Source of the DNA: Carnegiea gigantea
Lineage: Eukaryota > Streptophyta > Magnoliopsida > Caryophyllales > Cactaceae
Length of the DNA: 64,000 nucleotides
NCBI GenBank assembly: GCA_029747015.1
Contig: JAKOGI010001572.1
Location: 62,001-126,000 of the forward strand
Reading direction: 5' to 3'
Shown: positions 12,323 to 23,690 of the stretch, one piece after another
Layout: each line of letters opens with the position of its first letter
Position numbering within the stretch: position 1 is the stretch's first letter
The notes under the pieces: generated by a model
What the model was told of the DNA's origin: nothing
What the model saw: the letters and a program-made list of their open reading frames with translations, nothing else
Database searches by the model: none
Program-made: the position numbers and the translations under genes

Positions 12323-12539
12323 TGTTAACCTTTGGACTCATAGGTGAGAATGGGGAGAGAATGTATATTCATCATTGTTGTATCAATCTATACAGAGGTG
12401 AGAATGTATATATACAGAGGAGGAAAATAAGAAACTGACCAAGAAACTAGCCGTCTAACAGAATGAATGAGTTGGCAAAACTAATCATGTTGAGCTGGCT
12501 TAACTGTCTAACTAATTACTAACAGACTAACTACTAACA
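12323..12539 (-). repeat. copia 3' LTR
   Basis: This is 217 bp and identical in length to the other LTR, with six differences, all transitions (about 97.2% identity). It carries the TATATATA stretch and the paired GAGGTGAGAATG motifs also seen in the partner. The element is transcribed on the minus strand, so this copy is downstream. Confidence 0.95.
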
Positions 12540-13390
12540 CCCCCCCTCAAGTTGGAGGGTGATCCTAAGGAAACCCCCAACTTGCACAAAAGATGATGAT
12601 GTTGTGGCCCGGGGAGAGATTTGGTGAACATGTCTGCGAGTTGGTCTGTAGTCTTAGTGTAAGACAAGGAAATTAATCCTTCATGAAGTTTTTCCTGGAC
12701 AAAATGACAGCCTAACTCGATGTGCTTTGTCCTTTCATGAAAAACCGGATTCTTGGCAATGTATATGGCTGCCTGGCTATCACACTTGATAGGAATGGGA
12801 AGAATAGAAGGGACTTGCAACTCAGAGAGGAGTCGAGTAAGCTAGGAAAGTTCTGCAGTAACTGTCCTCATGGATCTGTACTCTGCCTCAGCAGAAGATA
12901 AAGCAACTATGGGTTGTTTCTTGGACTTCCAAGAGATAGGGCTGCCACCAAGCATGATGAAATATCCATTAACTGATCGCCTAGTGCAAGGGCATTGTGC
13001 CCAGTCAGAGTCACAATATGCAGTGAGATTGAAGTCATTGCTGTTGTTGAAAAACAAACCCTGAGAAGGATCCTTCTTGATATATCTCAAGGTATGTAAG
13101 GCTGTTGTCCACTGAGAGTTAGTAGGGGCTTGGAGAAATTGACTTAGGTATTGGACAGCAAATGCAATATCTGGTCTTGTGTTAGTGAGGTAATTAAGCT
13201 TACCTACTAACTTTCTGTAACTGGTGACATCAGTAAGCTGTTCTTCAGCAGTAACACCTTTAGTAAGAGGGCCAAGAGGACAGCTAGTAGGAGGGAGGTT
13301 GTCACATTGAAACTCCTTCAGTAAATCTGAAGCAAACTTCTTTTGTGTGAGGGCCACTCCAGTAGGTAATTTGGTAACCTCCACACCCAA
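12527..13390 (-). pseudogene. copia RNase H region
   Basis: Minus-strand frames show the end of RT (VEVTKLPTGVALTQKKF, then RKLVGKLNYLTNTRPDIAF) and the copia RNase H signature YCDSDWAQCP, RRSVNGYFIMLGG and ALSSAEAEYRSM. After a premature TAG at about 12840 it continues with CDSQAAIYIAKNPVFHERTK and ends at TKSLPGPQHHHLL. The stop replaces a position that is normally Trp in this family, consistent with a G-to-A change. It runs into the LTR before stopping. Confidence 0.88.
12540..12552 (-). other. copia polypurine tract
   Basis: Read on the minus strand, ACTTGAGGGGGGG directly precedes the 3' LTR. This purine run is in the right place to prime plus-strand DNA. Confidence 0.75.
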
Positions 13391-13399
13391 AAAATAGTT

Positions 13400-14538
13400 T
13401 AATTCACCAAGGTCCTTAATTTTGAATTTGTTGTCAAATAAGCTTTCATGGCATTAATTTCATCAGGATTATTGCCAGTGACAACAATATCATCTACATA
13501 AACAGCGAGTAAAATAATGCAGGATCCTTACTGTTTACAGAATAGTGAATAGTCATTTTTGGAGTGCTGAAAACCAACACTTCTCAATGTGTCAAATAAC
13601 TTTGCATACCATTGCCTCGATGCTTGTTTGAGCCCATATAAGGATTTTTGCAGCTTGCACACAATGTTACTAGAAGAAACAAGCAACCCTTGTGGGGGCT
13701 TCATATAGATATCTTCATAAAGGTCTCCATGTAAAAAAGCATTATTGACATCCAGTTGGTAAATAGGCCAATGTTTCTTGACAGCAACAGTAATGAGGCT
13801 GCGGATAGTGGTCATTTTTACCACAGGGGAAAAGGTTTCAGTGTAATCCACTCCTTCTTTTTGTGCAAACCCTCTAATCACAAGCCTTGCCTTACATCTT
13901 TCAATACTACCATCTGCCTTATACTTGATTTTGTAAACCCATTTACAGCTAATAGGTCGTTTTCCTTTAGGTAAAGGAACTAAATCCCAAGTGTGATTGG
14001 CTTGAAGGGCCTCAAACTCCTTTTGCATAGCCTCCTGCCATTCTGGCTTTGAGGCTGCTTCTTCATATGAATTAGGTTCTCTGTGAGAGACCAAAGGCTG
14101 AGAAAAATCTTTAGACGTATAAAAAGAAGAGTCAGGAAGAATGGCATTGCAGCAAAAAGAGGTTATTGTTTTGGAACACTGAAATGGTTGGGTGTCAGAA
14201 GGCTTTGTGAAGACACTGTTGCAGACATATTCATTCAAATAGGAAGGTGTCTTATGTGACCTGTTGGATCTTCTGGCTGGCAGCAAGGAGGGACTAGAGG
14301 AAGTGTCTGTTCTTAACAAAGAGGGAGGAGAAGGTTGACCATGAAATTCTGTGGAGACTGGGGCTTGTTGTTCAATATCAAAAAAAAATGTGAGAGTCAT
14401 TGGGAGGAAAAATGGAGGAAGAGCCAGTATTGTTGGAGACATGCTGATAAGGCAAAAGTGTTTCATGGAAAACAACATCCCTGGAGGTAAATACTTGATG
14501 TGTTTCAAGGTTAAGCAATTTGTAAGCCTTTTGGACAA
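13400..14538 (-). pseudogene. copia reverse transcriptase region
   Basis: The long frame 13528-14538 covers the linker and the first RT motifs: [19 protein letters not shown], then [20 protein letters not shown], then [20 protein letters not shown] (the first catalytic Asp) and [16 protein letters not shown] stop at about 13527 interrupts it. The catalytic YVDDIVVTG motif follows in another stretch near 13480-13510. A further shift near 13430 separates it from the downstream block. The RT is therefore recognisable throughout but not translatable. Confidence 0.9.
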
Positions 14539-15160
14539 AAGGGTACCCCAAAAATATACAAGGAACAGCTCGAGCTTGCAACTTATCTCTGCCAGCTTTC
14601 AGTGTGGAAGCATAACAAAGACTACCAAAAATTTTGAGATGATCATAGCTAGGCTGCTTGCCAAACAAAATGGAAAAAGGACTCATGCCTTTAAGAACCT
14701 TAGAAGGAATCCAGTTGATAACATAAGTAGCAGTGAGGACACATTCCCCCCAGTATTTGATAGGTAATGCAGAATGGAATAAGAGTGCTCTGGCTGTCTG
14801 AAGAAGATGCTTATGTTTCCTCTCTACCACTCCATTTTGCTGGGGGGTAGCCACACAGCTAGTTTGATGTACAATCCCTTTTGAGGAAAAAAATTATGCA
14901 GCCTCCTTGTTAAGACCAAGCTCAAGTGCATTGTCTGATCTTATAGTTTGAACCTTGGCATTGAATTGAGTAAATACCATCTCTATAAAAGCCTTAATGA
15001 GAGGCAGAGCATTGCTTTTGGTAGCTAAAAGATGAGTCCAAGTGGTTCTACTATAGTCATCGACTATAGTTAGAAAATACTTGCAGCCATTGTATGTTTG
15101 CACACGATATGGACCCCATAAATCAATATGAACAAGTTCAAAAGCATGTGTAGAATGAAT
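14378..15160 (-). pseudogene. copia integrase region
   Basis: The catalytic core is visible as KYFLTIVDDYSRTTW (first Asp), TIRSDNALEL (second Asp; most relatives have DNG rather than DNA) and [12 protein letters not shown] (the Glu). A copia-specific C-terminal block, [19 protein letters not shown], follows. An in-frame TAA at about 14891 splits the core between the second Asp and the Glu. A frameshift in the A-run near 14380 separates integrase from RT. Confidence 0.9.
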
Positions 15161-16306
15161 TTAACTATGAGGAAAGGGCAACCGGTGTTGTCTAGCTTTG
15201 GAACAAATCAAACACTGCTTTATTACATCTTTAGGTACATCTTTGGAAGTCAAATTCAAATTCAACAATTTGGAAAGGGATATGTGACCAAGTCTTGCAT
15301 GCCAAGTAACAATGTCATGTACAGAACCTTTAGCACTACAAGCTGCGCCAGAAGAATTAGGAAGAACATCTTGAATACAGACACTGGAATCAGTAGTAGT
15401 TGGTGAAGCAATCTGATTGAGCTGTAGCAAGTAAAGGCCTCCAATCAGTTCACCAAGAACCTGAGGCTTCTTCACTAAAGGGGCCTGCATAATACAATAT
15501 TTGGGAGTGAAGGTCACATAACTTCCATCCTGATTGCTGAGTCTACTTACTGAGAGCAAATTGTATTTAAAATTTGGAATGTAGAGAACTCCATGGAGAA
15601 CTAAATCTTTGGTAACTGTCACAGTGCCAAAATGAGTGACAATTTCCTTCTTGCCATTTGGTAAAGTGACTGCAATAGGTTTGATAAGGAAAAGAAATGT
15701 AGTAAAAAGCTCCCTGCTGTGACACATGTGGTCACTAGCTCCAGTGTCTATAATCCATATATTGTTCCAATCAACAAGAGAGGATAGTAAGCATAAATTC
15801 TGTCTGTGTTTATGTAAAGTTGTACCTGCAAAGCTGGTGAAGGCAGAATGACCAGCCTGAGTAACATCCTGTCCTTCTTTGTTGAGCTGAACATTCTGAA
15901 GTAAAGCAATAAGTTGAGAAGATTGCTCTGGTGTCAGCCCTGGAACTGAAATTGCAGTATGCTGATAAGGATGCTGTGCTATAGATGTATTATCAATATC
16001 GTGAGTCTGAACTAAGGCAGCAGTTCTTCGTGGGTTCTTGAACTTAAAATTGGGAGGAAATCCATGAAGTTTGTAGCATTTATCAATAGAATGTCCAAGC
16101 TTCTTACAATAACTGCAAAGAAGATTAGATTGATCAGCTTTTCTTGTTTCTGCTTTATCAAACCTACTGTAGGTGTTTTCCTGTCTCCCCTCAGTTCTCT
16201 CCATTCTTCCTTTATAAGCAAAATTGGGTTTATGTATCTCAACAGCAAGTGAGGCAGAATCTCCAAGAAAATGTCTAGAAGAGCCAATTTCCCTTTGTTT
16301 TTCTTC
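15161..16306 (-). pseudogene. copia gag C-terminus, protease and pre-integrase region
   Basis: This contains a CX2CX4HX4C zinc knuckle (CSYCKKLGHSIDKC), the protease active-site motif WIIDTGASDHMC, and the pre-integrase HHCC zinc-binding segment (HARLGHISLSKLL, then QCLICSKARQHR). It is in the same frame as the upstream gag but separated from it by one TAA (16307-16309). It ends at another TAA (just below 15161) at the start of integrase. Both stops are one transition away from Gln codons. Confidence 0.9.
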
Positions 16307-16963
16307 TTAAACCAGCATAGAATAAACCTGACTGATGGAGGGCAGGGGGCTCATCATGAGGATATTTCCTCTGATAGAATTGTAATCATCATTCAACCCC
16401 ATCAGGAACTGCAACAGCTTTTGATTTTGTTCTCTTTTAAGCATCTTGTCCGCAGAAGAACAAGTACAGACAGGGATTTCATCAAGGTCATCTAACTGAT
16501 CCCACAGACTCTTTACTTTGGTAAAGTAAGATGCAATGTCCTCTGCAACCTGATTAACAGTACATATTTCCTTTTTAACCTGATACAGTTTAGCACCATT
16601 AATTTGGCCAAACCGTTCTTCCAATTCTACCCACATTTGTCTAGCAGTCTTGGCATATATGATACTGTCAGCAATATTTTTGCTAAGAACATTCAAGATC
16701 CAGGACATTACCATATCATTGCATTTTGTCCACTTCTTGAGATCTGGTGAAGTAAGTGCAGGTCTAGCCAAGCTGCCATCAACAAAATACAGCTTACTTT
16801 TGGTAGAAAGAGCAATCGTCATTGCACGCTTCCATGAGCCAAAGCCACTACCATCAAAGACAGCAGAAACCAACAATAGTCCAGGATGATCTGATGGATG
16901 TAAGCAATAAGCCTCAGGCAGATCTTCGGCTGAAAGAACAATTTCTGGAATTGGAGTGGACAT
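16307..16963 (-). pseudogene. copia gag N-terminal part (UBN2-like)
   Basis: I start at the ATG at 16963 (MSTPIPEIVLS) because it opens the gag-type domain. The upstream in-frame Met at 17083 adds a hydrophobic stretch that is not typical of gag. Recognisable copia gag blocks are FDGSGFGSWKRAMTIALSTK, DMVMSWILNVLSKNIADSII, QMWVELEERFGQINGAKLYQ and LLQFLMGLNDDYNSIRGNIL. The frame stops at TAA 16307-16309 before the zinc knuckle. Confidence 0.88.
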
Positions 16964-17111
16964 TCTTGATTGATTGACAATCCAACTACAGAGATGAATA
17001 GGAAGAAAGAATGGAAAAGAAATCGAAAATGGGGCAAGTATACCCTGAAACAGAATCAGGAAAGAAGAGAAAAAAAAAATCAAGTAGCCAAGAATGCTTC
17101 AATGAACCGAT

Positions 17112-17123
17112 GCTCTGATACCA
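17112..17123 (-). other. copia primer-binding site, tRNA-iMet
   Basis: On the minus strand TGGTATCAGAGC lies directly adjacent to the end of the 5' LTR. It is a perfect match to the usual initiator tRNA-Met primer complement. Confidence 0.93.
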
Positions 17124-17340
17124 TGTTAACCTTTGGACTCATAGGTGAGAATGGAGAGAGAATGTATATTCATCATTGTTGTATCAATCTATACAGAGGT
17201 GAGAATGTATATATACAGAGGAGGAAAATAAGAAACTAACCAAGAAACTAGCCATCTAACAGAATGAATGAGTTGGCAAAACTAATCATGCTAAGCTGGC
17301 TTAATTGTCTAACTAATTACTAACAGACTAACTACTAACA
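17124..17340 (-). repeat. copia 5' LTR
   Basis: This is a 217-bp LTR, and the upstream one for minus-strand transcription. A TATATATA box is present on the minus strand near 17205-17215 and is a plausible promoter. The LTR is followed by the primer site, and the GTTTC duplication flanks its outer edge. Confidence 0.94.
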
Positions 17341-18250
17341 GTTTCCAACCTAGTAAGTTATCATTTGCAGGGAAATCACTTGTAGTGCACACTAGTGCTA
17401 CTTCTAAATCAAAAGTCTAATCGTTCGAGGCATCATACGTTTCTACACCTGGCTCCCACAGTTCCATTAGCTCATCAATTAAAGGTCTTAAGAAGACATC
17501 AATGTCATTTCCAGTAGACTTTGAACCATGTACAAGTGATTAAAGGAATCGATAAGGTTGTTTCATGCATAATTATGAAGGCAAATTATAAGTCATCAAT
17601 ATAATTGGTCATATGTTATATTGAGTGCTCATATTCCTCTCTGAATTAAATTCATCACTTGTCAAGCACAGCCTCATGGTTCATGGATCACTAGCAAATT
17701 TTTTACCTATCATCAAAATTCTTCCAACTATAAGCATCTGGAGGTCTTAATTTTCCTTCCTCTTTATGTTCATCTGCATGTCATCTCATCAAAGAAGGTG
17801 TCTTAAATGACATATACAACCTTTTAAGCCTAGGTATTAGGGGAAAGTGACATAAAATCTTTATTGGAATTAGATTGCCAGCTTGTGGAATTGGATTGTC
17901 GTAAGCTAATTTCATTATTGTCCCGTCATCTGACATCTTATATATGGAAGCATTACACTTAGGGCAGTTGGTGAGTTTGGTCTTATCAATCTAGAAAAGG
18001 ACAGAAATCATTAAAACATGCATCTATTTTTTTGTAGCCAAGATCAAGTTGCTTAATGATGCTTTCCATTTGTTTAAAGGAATTCGACATATACTAATCT
18101 TTTGGAAGAGCCCTTTTGAAAGGGTTTTGTAAATGCATCAAATGCTTTGTCACTCACATTATACATGCGTTTGAGATTATACATCTCAACAATAAATGAG
18201 AGCTTGCTAAACTCTTCATGCCTCAAATAGAGGGGTTGCCCCACATCTTT
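17341..18250 (-). pseudogene. TNP2-type transposase, N-terminal part upstream of the copia insertion
   Basis: Minus-strand frames in order give YNVSDKAFDAFTKPFQKG, a CPKCNAS-like zinc motif, KILCHFPLIPRLKRLYMS, then LMRWHADEHKEEGKLRPPDA and LTSDEFNSERNMSTQYNI. The last blocks are DIDVFLRPLIDELMELWEPG and TTSDFPANDNLLGWK. These are the conserved blocks of plant CACTA TNP2 ('KVLRYFPLxPRLQRLF', 'MRWH', 'SDGFNPFGNMSxxYS', 'WTxxDFPAxxxLSGW'). Several stops and shifts break them. The final residues join to the KGKYACPYC piece across the copia element. Confidence 0.85.
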
Positions 18251-19840
18251 AATTGTTTTAAAAAATTTATTTGTTTCTTCGCTAGGGCCTTAGGAATTAT
18301 TAATGGATTCATGACACGCAAATGCATCCTCTATCATATCATCTATATCATGTTATTGTCTTTTTCATCTTTTTTACGTAAATTGACATCATTTGGGTTT
18401 TTATTAATTTATTGCATTTTATCAAGGGCGATTTAATATTTTATGTGTATATTAATTATGATTTGTTTCAATTAATATGTTAATTTATTCTCTTATGTTT
18501 CATGTTTTATACTATAATATATATTTGGATGATATTTCAACTTTTCTAACCTATGTGTCTCAAAAAGAGGGGAAATGTCTTCAAACCTATATTTGGAATA
18601 TTGGTTTGAAATGATCCAAACTATTAATCAAATGTGTAAAATAATCCAAACTATAGTATTTGAATAATATATCCCAAACCTTCCGAGCATCTACATTCTA
18701 TGTATCAATTCCGCTATAGTTGGGATTATGTTACTAAAAACTATGGCATGATCTAGATATTGGCACTCTTTTATTTTATTTTAAAAAATTTGGACATTAT
18801 TTTGAATATTTATTGATTTATTTGAGATATTTCTACAGATATTTAATCTGCCCTTAAGGCATTATCTTAAATACGATTTTATTTTTACCAAATTAAAGAG
18901 GTTCTTCCTTGATTTTATTTTTTTTGGGGGGGGGCATCGATTTAAAATAAAATCCACATAAGGGAGGAGGGTTTGGTTACAACAGTTATTCGGGGGGGAA
19001 CTATTAGGGGTAGTTATTTTGATCATGTCAAACAACTAAATGAGTATTTAGTGGCAACTGTTTGAAATAGCTCTTTGACCCCAATGACTATTTTTGTCTT
19101 TTTGAAAAGGTTATTTCTATTAGCCTTCTGAAAAGAACTTTTCATGCAACAACATATATGTCCAAGAGTTTCGAAATTGTGCCATATGCCGTTAGACCCT
19201 ATTCATTGCCTCAACCTCAAACTACATGTGATTACACCATATGTAAGTTGCTAGTGGCATTACATGCTTTATTTGAATTGAATCTAATTAAGATTCAATC
19301 ATTTGAAATTCAAATAAGCTTCAATTCAAAACCAAAAAAACATATTTTAATAAATAACAAATAAGGCTATAAGGCATAGACAACACATAAATAGACATAA
19401 ATGGAAAAGAAAATATGATAAATAATGAATACAAACATTATGTATAGTTAGTAAGAAAATAAGGTTTTGTTGATGAAATTCATCTATACGTATCATAAAA
19501 ATTTATTCGTTTTGGAAAGAAAATAAGATGACCAATAAATAAAAAATGAGGTTTAATTAAAAACTAATTTAGAGATAACGGTATCAATAAAATTTTATCA
19601 AATATCTTTTTCAGAAACAACTAATTTTATCAAACACTTTTTCTCTGAATAACTAATGTAAACAACGAATCTAACAACTAATAAATAACAGCTAATATAA
19701 ATAGCTAATAGCTAATAGTTGTTTACCAAAAAGGACCTAAAGCGTTATATAATAAATGTAAAGATGTATAAGAGGTTGAGAAAGTTTCCCTCCTCCAATT
19801 CTAAAATCTCAAGCAATAGTATTTATAAATCATTGATCAT
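18251..19840. other. AT-rich intergenic, no gene seen
   Basis: There is no supported coding region. It contains T-rich and A-rich runs, a T8-G9 tract at 18918-18934 and simple AT-rich repeats around 19660-19730. The right-hand end of the CACTA element should lie here or beyond, but I did not find a clear CACTA inverted terminus. Confidence 0.5.
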
Positions 19841-19849
19841 TCTGCAACA

Positions 19850-19980
19850 TAAATCTTAGCCATTAAGGTCCTAAGTATATTAGGTCTCCGGTTCGATTCT
19901 CCCTTCTCTTACTGTATTGTACTGGCTTCGTGGCTCATTTGAAACCCCCCCCAAAAAAAAAAACCTTGCCCTTTAGATTA
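19850..19980 (+). repeat. possible tRNA-derived SINE
   Basis: GGTCTCCGGTTCGATTCTCC looks like a tRNA B-box (GGTTCGANNC). It is followed by a short unrelated body and a C8-A11 tail at 19945-19963. An A-box is not convincing. This is a weak SINE candidate. Confidence 0.35.
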
Positions 19981-21140
19981 TTTTTAGTTTTTTGGGGGGA
20001 AAAATATATTCTAAATGATGATTTTAATTAGTTTTAATATTTAAATATTAAGATTAATTATTTGTAATACAAGATATGAATTACTTTTATTATTCAACTC
20101 ATAATTTCTTTTTTTTTTTAACAATAACATAGGATTTTTTTCCTATTAAATAAAAGAAGATTAGGAGATAATTAATTTTAAATATTTTATTTCTAGAGAA
20201 GAGAAAATAATAGCTATCTATAGTTCTTATTCTGTGAATTTTTATAATAAAAATAACTAAAACATATTACATGAAGATTACATAATAATGTATACAATTG
20301 CATTATTAATCAATAGAGTTGCATTACACAGAGAGGAAAGGCTTTTGAAACTTCTAACATTAGGATTTCAGAAATCCCAATGCATAAATTTTGATCCCCG
20401 GTGTTGTGGAAAATCAATAGTTCAAGTGCTTAGCTTATATTTTAACCGGAGTAAGTATCAAATTAGATGTCAGTAGGAGCAGTTTAAAACCTCGATAAAT
20501 GTATGAATATGAAATCAAATAACACATTAAACCCAGCAATAGTTTTAAACTCACAAGCTATAAATCTTCAAACCAACCGTAAATCTTAAAACCCTTGAGG
20601 CCCACACCCTAATCTAGCTTTGTATTGGATCACATTTTTTAAAAAAAAAATTATAGGATCATATTGATGATAGTAATTTTGACTTTCCTGAGTTTTAAAA
20701 ATAAGATATAAGAAAAAAAAATAGTTTCAAATTTTAAGAAGATAAGAGTTAAATTTATAATAAAATCTTTAATGTTTTACCCTTTTTGGGTATTAGTTAT
20801 TGTGCATTGCTTCGTTTTAATTCTACTCCTTCTTAATATTTTGCTCTACGTGTATATATTAATTATCTATATCGTGTTTTTTATTGTATAATTTTATCAT
20901 GTTATCATTGCTACACATTATGTATTTTTTGAAATATGTAACAGCTCTATCCAAATTCATACTTAATATCCTCCTGATGTGCTTTTAAGGGATTGAATAT
21001 ATTAATTTTCTATTAAAATAGAAGATTATGATAAGAATAATTTTTCACTATTTATATTGTGAACTAAAACTAATTATTTAGACTATCAAATTATTTCTTT
21101 TCTATTTTAGAATTAACTATACCTAAGTTATGTTTTAAAA
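19981..21140. other. AT-rich intergenic, no gene seen
   Basis: Very AT-rich sequence with poly-T and poly-A runs and no coding region that I can support. Part of it presumably belongs to the Helitron whose 3' end is at 21177, but its 5' end was not located. Confidence 0.5.
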
Positions 21141-21144
21141 TTTA

Positions 21145-21177
21145 AATGGCCCATGCAAGAGCACGGGTACAAACTAG
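21145..21177 (+). mobile_element. Helitron 3' terminus
   Basis: A short hairpin with arms CCCATGC and GCACGGG (21150-21166) is followed by TACAAACTAG and then T. Plant Helitrons end in a GC-rich hairpin about ten bases before CTRR and insert in front of T. The arms have one mismatch. The 5' TC end and thus the element length were not determined. Confidence 0.65.
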
Positions 21178-22812
21178 TATATTAAAACAAAACAAACTCT
21201 TTTCTTCAATTGCCGCATTTCGCTCTCACATAATTTGCTTTTTAAAATTTTTTAGTCCCCATTATTAGAAGAGTTTTGAAATATCATTTTGACTCCTTTT
21301 TTTGGAATCTTCAATGGTATTTTTCTTGCATTTCCCATATAAGAAAAATTTTGGCAATGGCTAATAACAATAAAGTTATTAATAAAGATTCTGATATTGA
21401 TTTTCAGAGTTATGTACAGCCCTAATTTCAAGTCTTATAATACTAATATATTCAATAATGATTACAGCTATTAATAACAATGTTAAGAGAACGGACCCAG
21501 TGGTTGATCCCAGTTATAAGAGTGGGTCAATGGGCCAACTGATCAGACTGGTTAGTTCCGTTTGGACTGGTTAGCTCCGATGATTTTTGAATCGCTTTGG
21601 ACCAACATAAGTGCATAACTTAGTTAGCCTGATCAGCAATATTGTTAAAACTGACTTGATCAATGATCTTAATTTTTGAAAGTAACAAATTTGATTAATT
21701 AAAAAAAAACTCTTTTTTTCTAGTTAAACTATTTACATAAGCCATACTATATTACCTATTACCAAATTTATTGTTTTCCCAGTGTTTTCTTGTTTTGATT
21801 TTCATGTATCTTTTTATGCATTTTTTATATTAAAAAAACATTGTATATATAAAACATAAAGGTGTAAGGAAGTAAAATAAAAATTAACGTCAATAAATGT
21901 ACAAAAGAAATTAATAGAAAGGCAAAGAGTCGTATCTCATTGCGCCAGCGACAACAAATTAACAATTAACCATCATTTTGCAATTGACAAATGGACCCAC
22001 CCCCAAAACCAAAAATCCTCCCAAGGGGGGCCCGGGAAGAGGGAACTCCAATCAACAAATGTATAATAAAGTGACGTATTGAAACGCTAGAACTTTTACT
22101 CCTGGCGTCTCCCAGCCGCTGCTCTGTCTTTCAAAAAATTCTTAGATTTAAACATATGTGTCTAGTATAATATATATTTTAGAGACGTATAGTGAATACG
22201 CACTTGACATATCACAGTATTTTTTTTCTCACATTAATGTATTTTTTATGTTCTACGGTATACCTTTTCCTTCCTGTAATATATCATTTGTTTTCTGCAA
22301 TGTATCTTTCCTTATTTATAGTATATCTTTTCTTGTCTACTATGTATCTTTTGTTCTCAATAATATATCTTTTTCTGGTCGGTTGGTTTTGGAGAATTAT
22401 GAAAACATCTGTTGGGTTGGAGGAAATAAAATGGGAGTTTAACCCAATTATATGATACATATATATGTACCTCAAGATTACTAATGTCTCTCTACCTCCT
22501 CTCTAATTTAATTGACTATCTCTCTCTCCTGGGCTTAAGCCACCACTGCACTCCAAGGTTGAGAGAACCGAACTGGACCGGCTGGTTCAACCGGTTGGAC
22601 CGAGAATCGGTCGGAGCAATGGTCTGCAAATTCTTTAAAACCGCTTTAGCCATCAAACTAGAAAAAATCGGTGAAACCTAGTTGGACCGGCTGACTCGAT
22701 CAGACCAGCCCAACAGCGATGGGACCAACTTTTCCCAACTTTTTATAAAAACCAAATTTTTTTTTTTAGGCCATGAAGATTTTGGGCATAGCTCAACCCT
22801 TTAATAGAATCA

Positions 22813-23044
22813 TTGGCTTGCCTTCCATACTTTTTTTATAAGGCTACCAAGTTTGAGAATTTTCTCAAAATGGCGATGTGGGACTTCCCAATTCTCACCA
22901 TCCAACAGAACCCATATTTATATAATAAGGGTATTGCAACCACCTTGTACTCCATCAATATGGGACCATAATTAAATTTCTTATTTCTCTTCTTCCTCAT
23001 TATTTTGTATTCATAACTTTTTTTACTTAAATTTTAGTAATTTA
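22813..23044 (+). repeat. direct repeat copy 1 (empty MITE site)
   Basis: It includes TACCAAGTTTGAGAATTT, ATGTGGGACTTCCCAATTCT, AACCCATATTTAT and CAATATGGGACCATAA, and ends ATTTTAGTAATTTATG. It is repeated at 23465-23690, about 650 bases downstream. The ATTTTAGTAATTTA end is uninterrupted here, whereas copy 2 has an insertion at this point. Confidence 0.85.
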
Positions 23045-23464
23045 TGTTGTTAAAATCAAAAAGCATTTTTTTATCAAATAATAATTTAATGATCTCTTCT
23101 TCCACATTATTTTGTAGTTCATTTATTGTAATTTTTATTTTGTTTAATGTAACCAATGTATTATTTTTTATTTATCATCAAACTCTTATAATTTTTATAT
23201 TCAAGCATGGGTTACCAAATTATTATGTCCAAATTATTGAACTTTTGTATTTTTTTTTGAAAAAAATTATCTCCCTCTAATCAGTTGTGTTATCAAATTA
23301 TTATATCTAAATTATTTTTTTCCCCTTAAAACAATGTCATTTTAGGAGGTTGAATTTTTTCTTTTTTAGGAGTGTGAATGCTTTATAGGTAGAAAATGCA
23401 CAAAAGCCTTGAGCTTTTTTAAAAAACCTATATTTAATTACAAGCCCATGACTTTGCATTGTCT

Positions 23465-23690
23465 TTGGCTTTCCTTCCATGCTTTTTTATAAGTTACCAA
23501 GTTTGAGAATTTGGTCAAATTGGCAATGTGGGACTTCTCAATTCTCACTATCTAATAGAACCCATATTTATGCAATGAGAGTCTTATAACCACCTTCTAC
23601 TCCATCAATGTGGGACCATAAATAAATTTCTTATTTCTTTTCTTCCTTATTATTTTGTGCTTGTAACTTTTTTCTATTAGATTTTAGTTA
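23465..23690 (+). repeat. direct repeat copy 2 (interrupted by MITE)
   Basis: This matches 22813-23038 with scattered substitutions. Its ATTTTAGTTA end is separated from the continuing GTAATTTA by the 414-bp MITE at 23691-24104. Both copies lie within the inner Mutator-like element. Confidence 0.85.

Larger units (their letters stand above)
12323..17340 (-). mobile_element. Ty1/copia LTR retrotransposon, complete structure but dead coding region
   Basis: This element is 5018 bp. It is bounded by two 217-bp LTRs (TG...CA) and flanked on both sides by GTTTC (12318-12322 and 17341-17345), a 5-bp target duplication. On the minus strand the order is 5' LTR, tRNA-iMet primer site, gag, protease, integrase, reverse transcriptase, RNase H, polypurine tract and 3' LTR. 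This is the Ty1/copia order, with integrase before RT. At least four in-frame stops and two frameshifts break the polyprotein. The short LTRs and UBN2-type gag suggest the Ale/Retrofit lineage, which is inference. It is inserted in the TNP2 transposase of the CACTA element. Confidence 0.95.
5361..18250 (-). mobile_element. CACTA (En/Spm-type) DNA transposon, interrupted
   Basis: A CACTACTAAAAAAAAGTGAC terminus starts at 5361. A TNP2-type transposase, read on the minus strand, occupies 18250 down to about 10089. Between the terminus and the transposase are tandem repeats (6530-6935) and a second broken gene (7117-8480). This matches the usual CACTA layout of short CACTA ends, subterminal repeats and two genes. 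The right-hand terminus was not recognised, so 18250 is only where transposase similarity ends. A copia element (12323-17340) sits inside the transposase. All coding parts have stops or frameshifts. Confidence 0.75.
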
